Shown: positions 15,889 to 16,232 of the stretch, one piece after another
Position numbering within the stretch: position 1 is the stretch's first letter
How the letters are laid out: each line of letters opens with the position of its first letter
Source: Citromicrobium sp.
Lineage (GTDB): Bacteria; Pseudomonadota; Alphaproteobacteria; Sphingomonadales; Sphingomonadaceae
Assembly (NCBI GenBank): GCA_003248395.1
Contig: QFNA01000069.1
Coordinates: forward strand, 1 to 16,232
DNA: 16,232 nucleotides
Direction of reading: 5' to 3'
Translations under genes and position numbers: made by a program
Notes under the pieces: generated by a model
What the model was told of the DNA's origin: nothing
Databases searched by the model: none
The model's input: only the letters and a program-made list of their open reading frames with translations

Positions 15889-16232
15889 TCAGCCGCGCGG
15901 TGGCATCAGCGCCAGCAGGGCGAAACTTGCCAGCCAGTGCTCACCCATGTAATCGCCCGCCACATGCGGCATTGCCGCGTCGAGATGCTCTGCGGCACGC
16001 TGCTCCAGCAACGCCAGCGACGGATGCTCACCCAGCGCAGTCGCCGCGCCTCGCAGACACCATGCCCGGCTCAGGTTCAACCCGTCGAGATGCGCGATCT
16101 TGCCGTCGCTACGGTCGGACACGGTGACCGGGCGGCAGTCGCGCTCGATCCAGCCATTGGCCAGCACCAGTTGCTCGAACCACGGCGCAAACTGGCCATG
16201 CGGCATCACCCGGCTCATCAGCATGGCCGCTG
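15889..16232 (-). CDS. DUF2891 family protein, C-terminal part (5' end outside window)
   Basis: The minus-strand frame is open from the right edge to TGA at 15891-15889, giving about 114 residues. In-frame codons continue upstream of the internal ATG at 16224, so the gene very probably starts outside the window. The blocks HLDGLNLSRAWCLRGAA, HVAGDYMGEHWLASFALLAL and the WIERDC region match what I know of the uncharacterised DUF2891 family. That family has alternating helices with conserved His, Trp and Asp residues, recalling alpha/alpha barrels. No catalytic role is established. It converges on the GH3-like gene with a 3-base gap and no terminator hairpin. Confidence 0.8.
   Translation of the reverse strand, partial: AAMLMSRVMPHGQFAPWFEQLVLANGWIERDCRPVTVSDRSDGKIAHLDGLNLSRAWCLRGAATALGEHPSLALLEQRAAEHLDAAMPHVAGDYMGEHWLASFALLALMPPRG

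Overview
The window looks like an ordinary chromosomal segment of a GC-rich alphaproteobacterium, most likely Sphingomonadales and perhaps Erythrobacteraceae. That placement rests on GC-rich codon use, the style of the GcvP, MetH and MetF proteins, the split MetH, the two-subunit GcvP and gene order. It is my inference, not a database result. I see no tRNA, rRNA, CRISPR array, insertion sequence or phage gene.

Layout, left to right. (1) The 3' end of a valine-degradation gene (3-hydroxyisobutyrate dehydrogenase, + strand) enters at the left edge. (2) A minus-strand glycine cleavage operon runs from about 6.0 kb down to 0.3 kb: tandem glycine riboswitch, gcvT, gcvH, a dispersed-type hairpin repeat, gcvPA, gcvPB, and last a gene for a putative nucleotide-modification-associated domain 3 (Nmad3) protein, whose end overlaps the end of the 3-hydroxyisobutyrate dehydrogenase gene. 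(3) A divergent + strand gene encodes a major facilitator transporter with an extra N-terminal two-helix module. (4) A minus-strand methionine operon runs from 13.7 kb down to 7.7 kb: an ArsR-type regulator fused to a SAM-dependent methyltransferase domain, metF, the homocysteine-binding half of MetH, a GNAT acetyltransferase, and the cobalamin half of MetH. The first four genes are chained by 4-base start/stop overlaps. A near-perfect 26-bp palindrome covers the probable -10 of its promoter. (5) A divergent + strand gene encodes a GH3-type beta-glucosidase homologue whose catalytic regions look eroded. (6) The 3' part of a DUF2891 gene (minus strand) runs off the right edge.

How the genes fit together. 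Glycine cleavage makes 5,10-methylene-tetrahydrofolate, MetF reduces it to 5-methyl-tetrahydrofolate, and the split MetH passes the methyl group to homocysteine. The window is therefore a one-carbon island with two separate control devices: a glycine-sensing RNA for supply, and a regulator with its own SAM-binding-type fold for use. The best leads for something undescribed are the Nmad3 gene at the end of the gcv operon, the probably inactive GH3 homologue, the unresolved wiring between riboswitch and gcvT start, the fused ArsR/methyltransferase regulator with its palindrome, and the acetyltransferase locked between the MetH halves.
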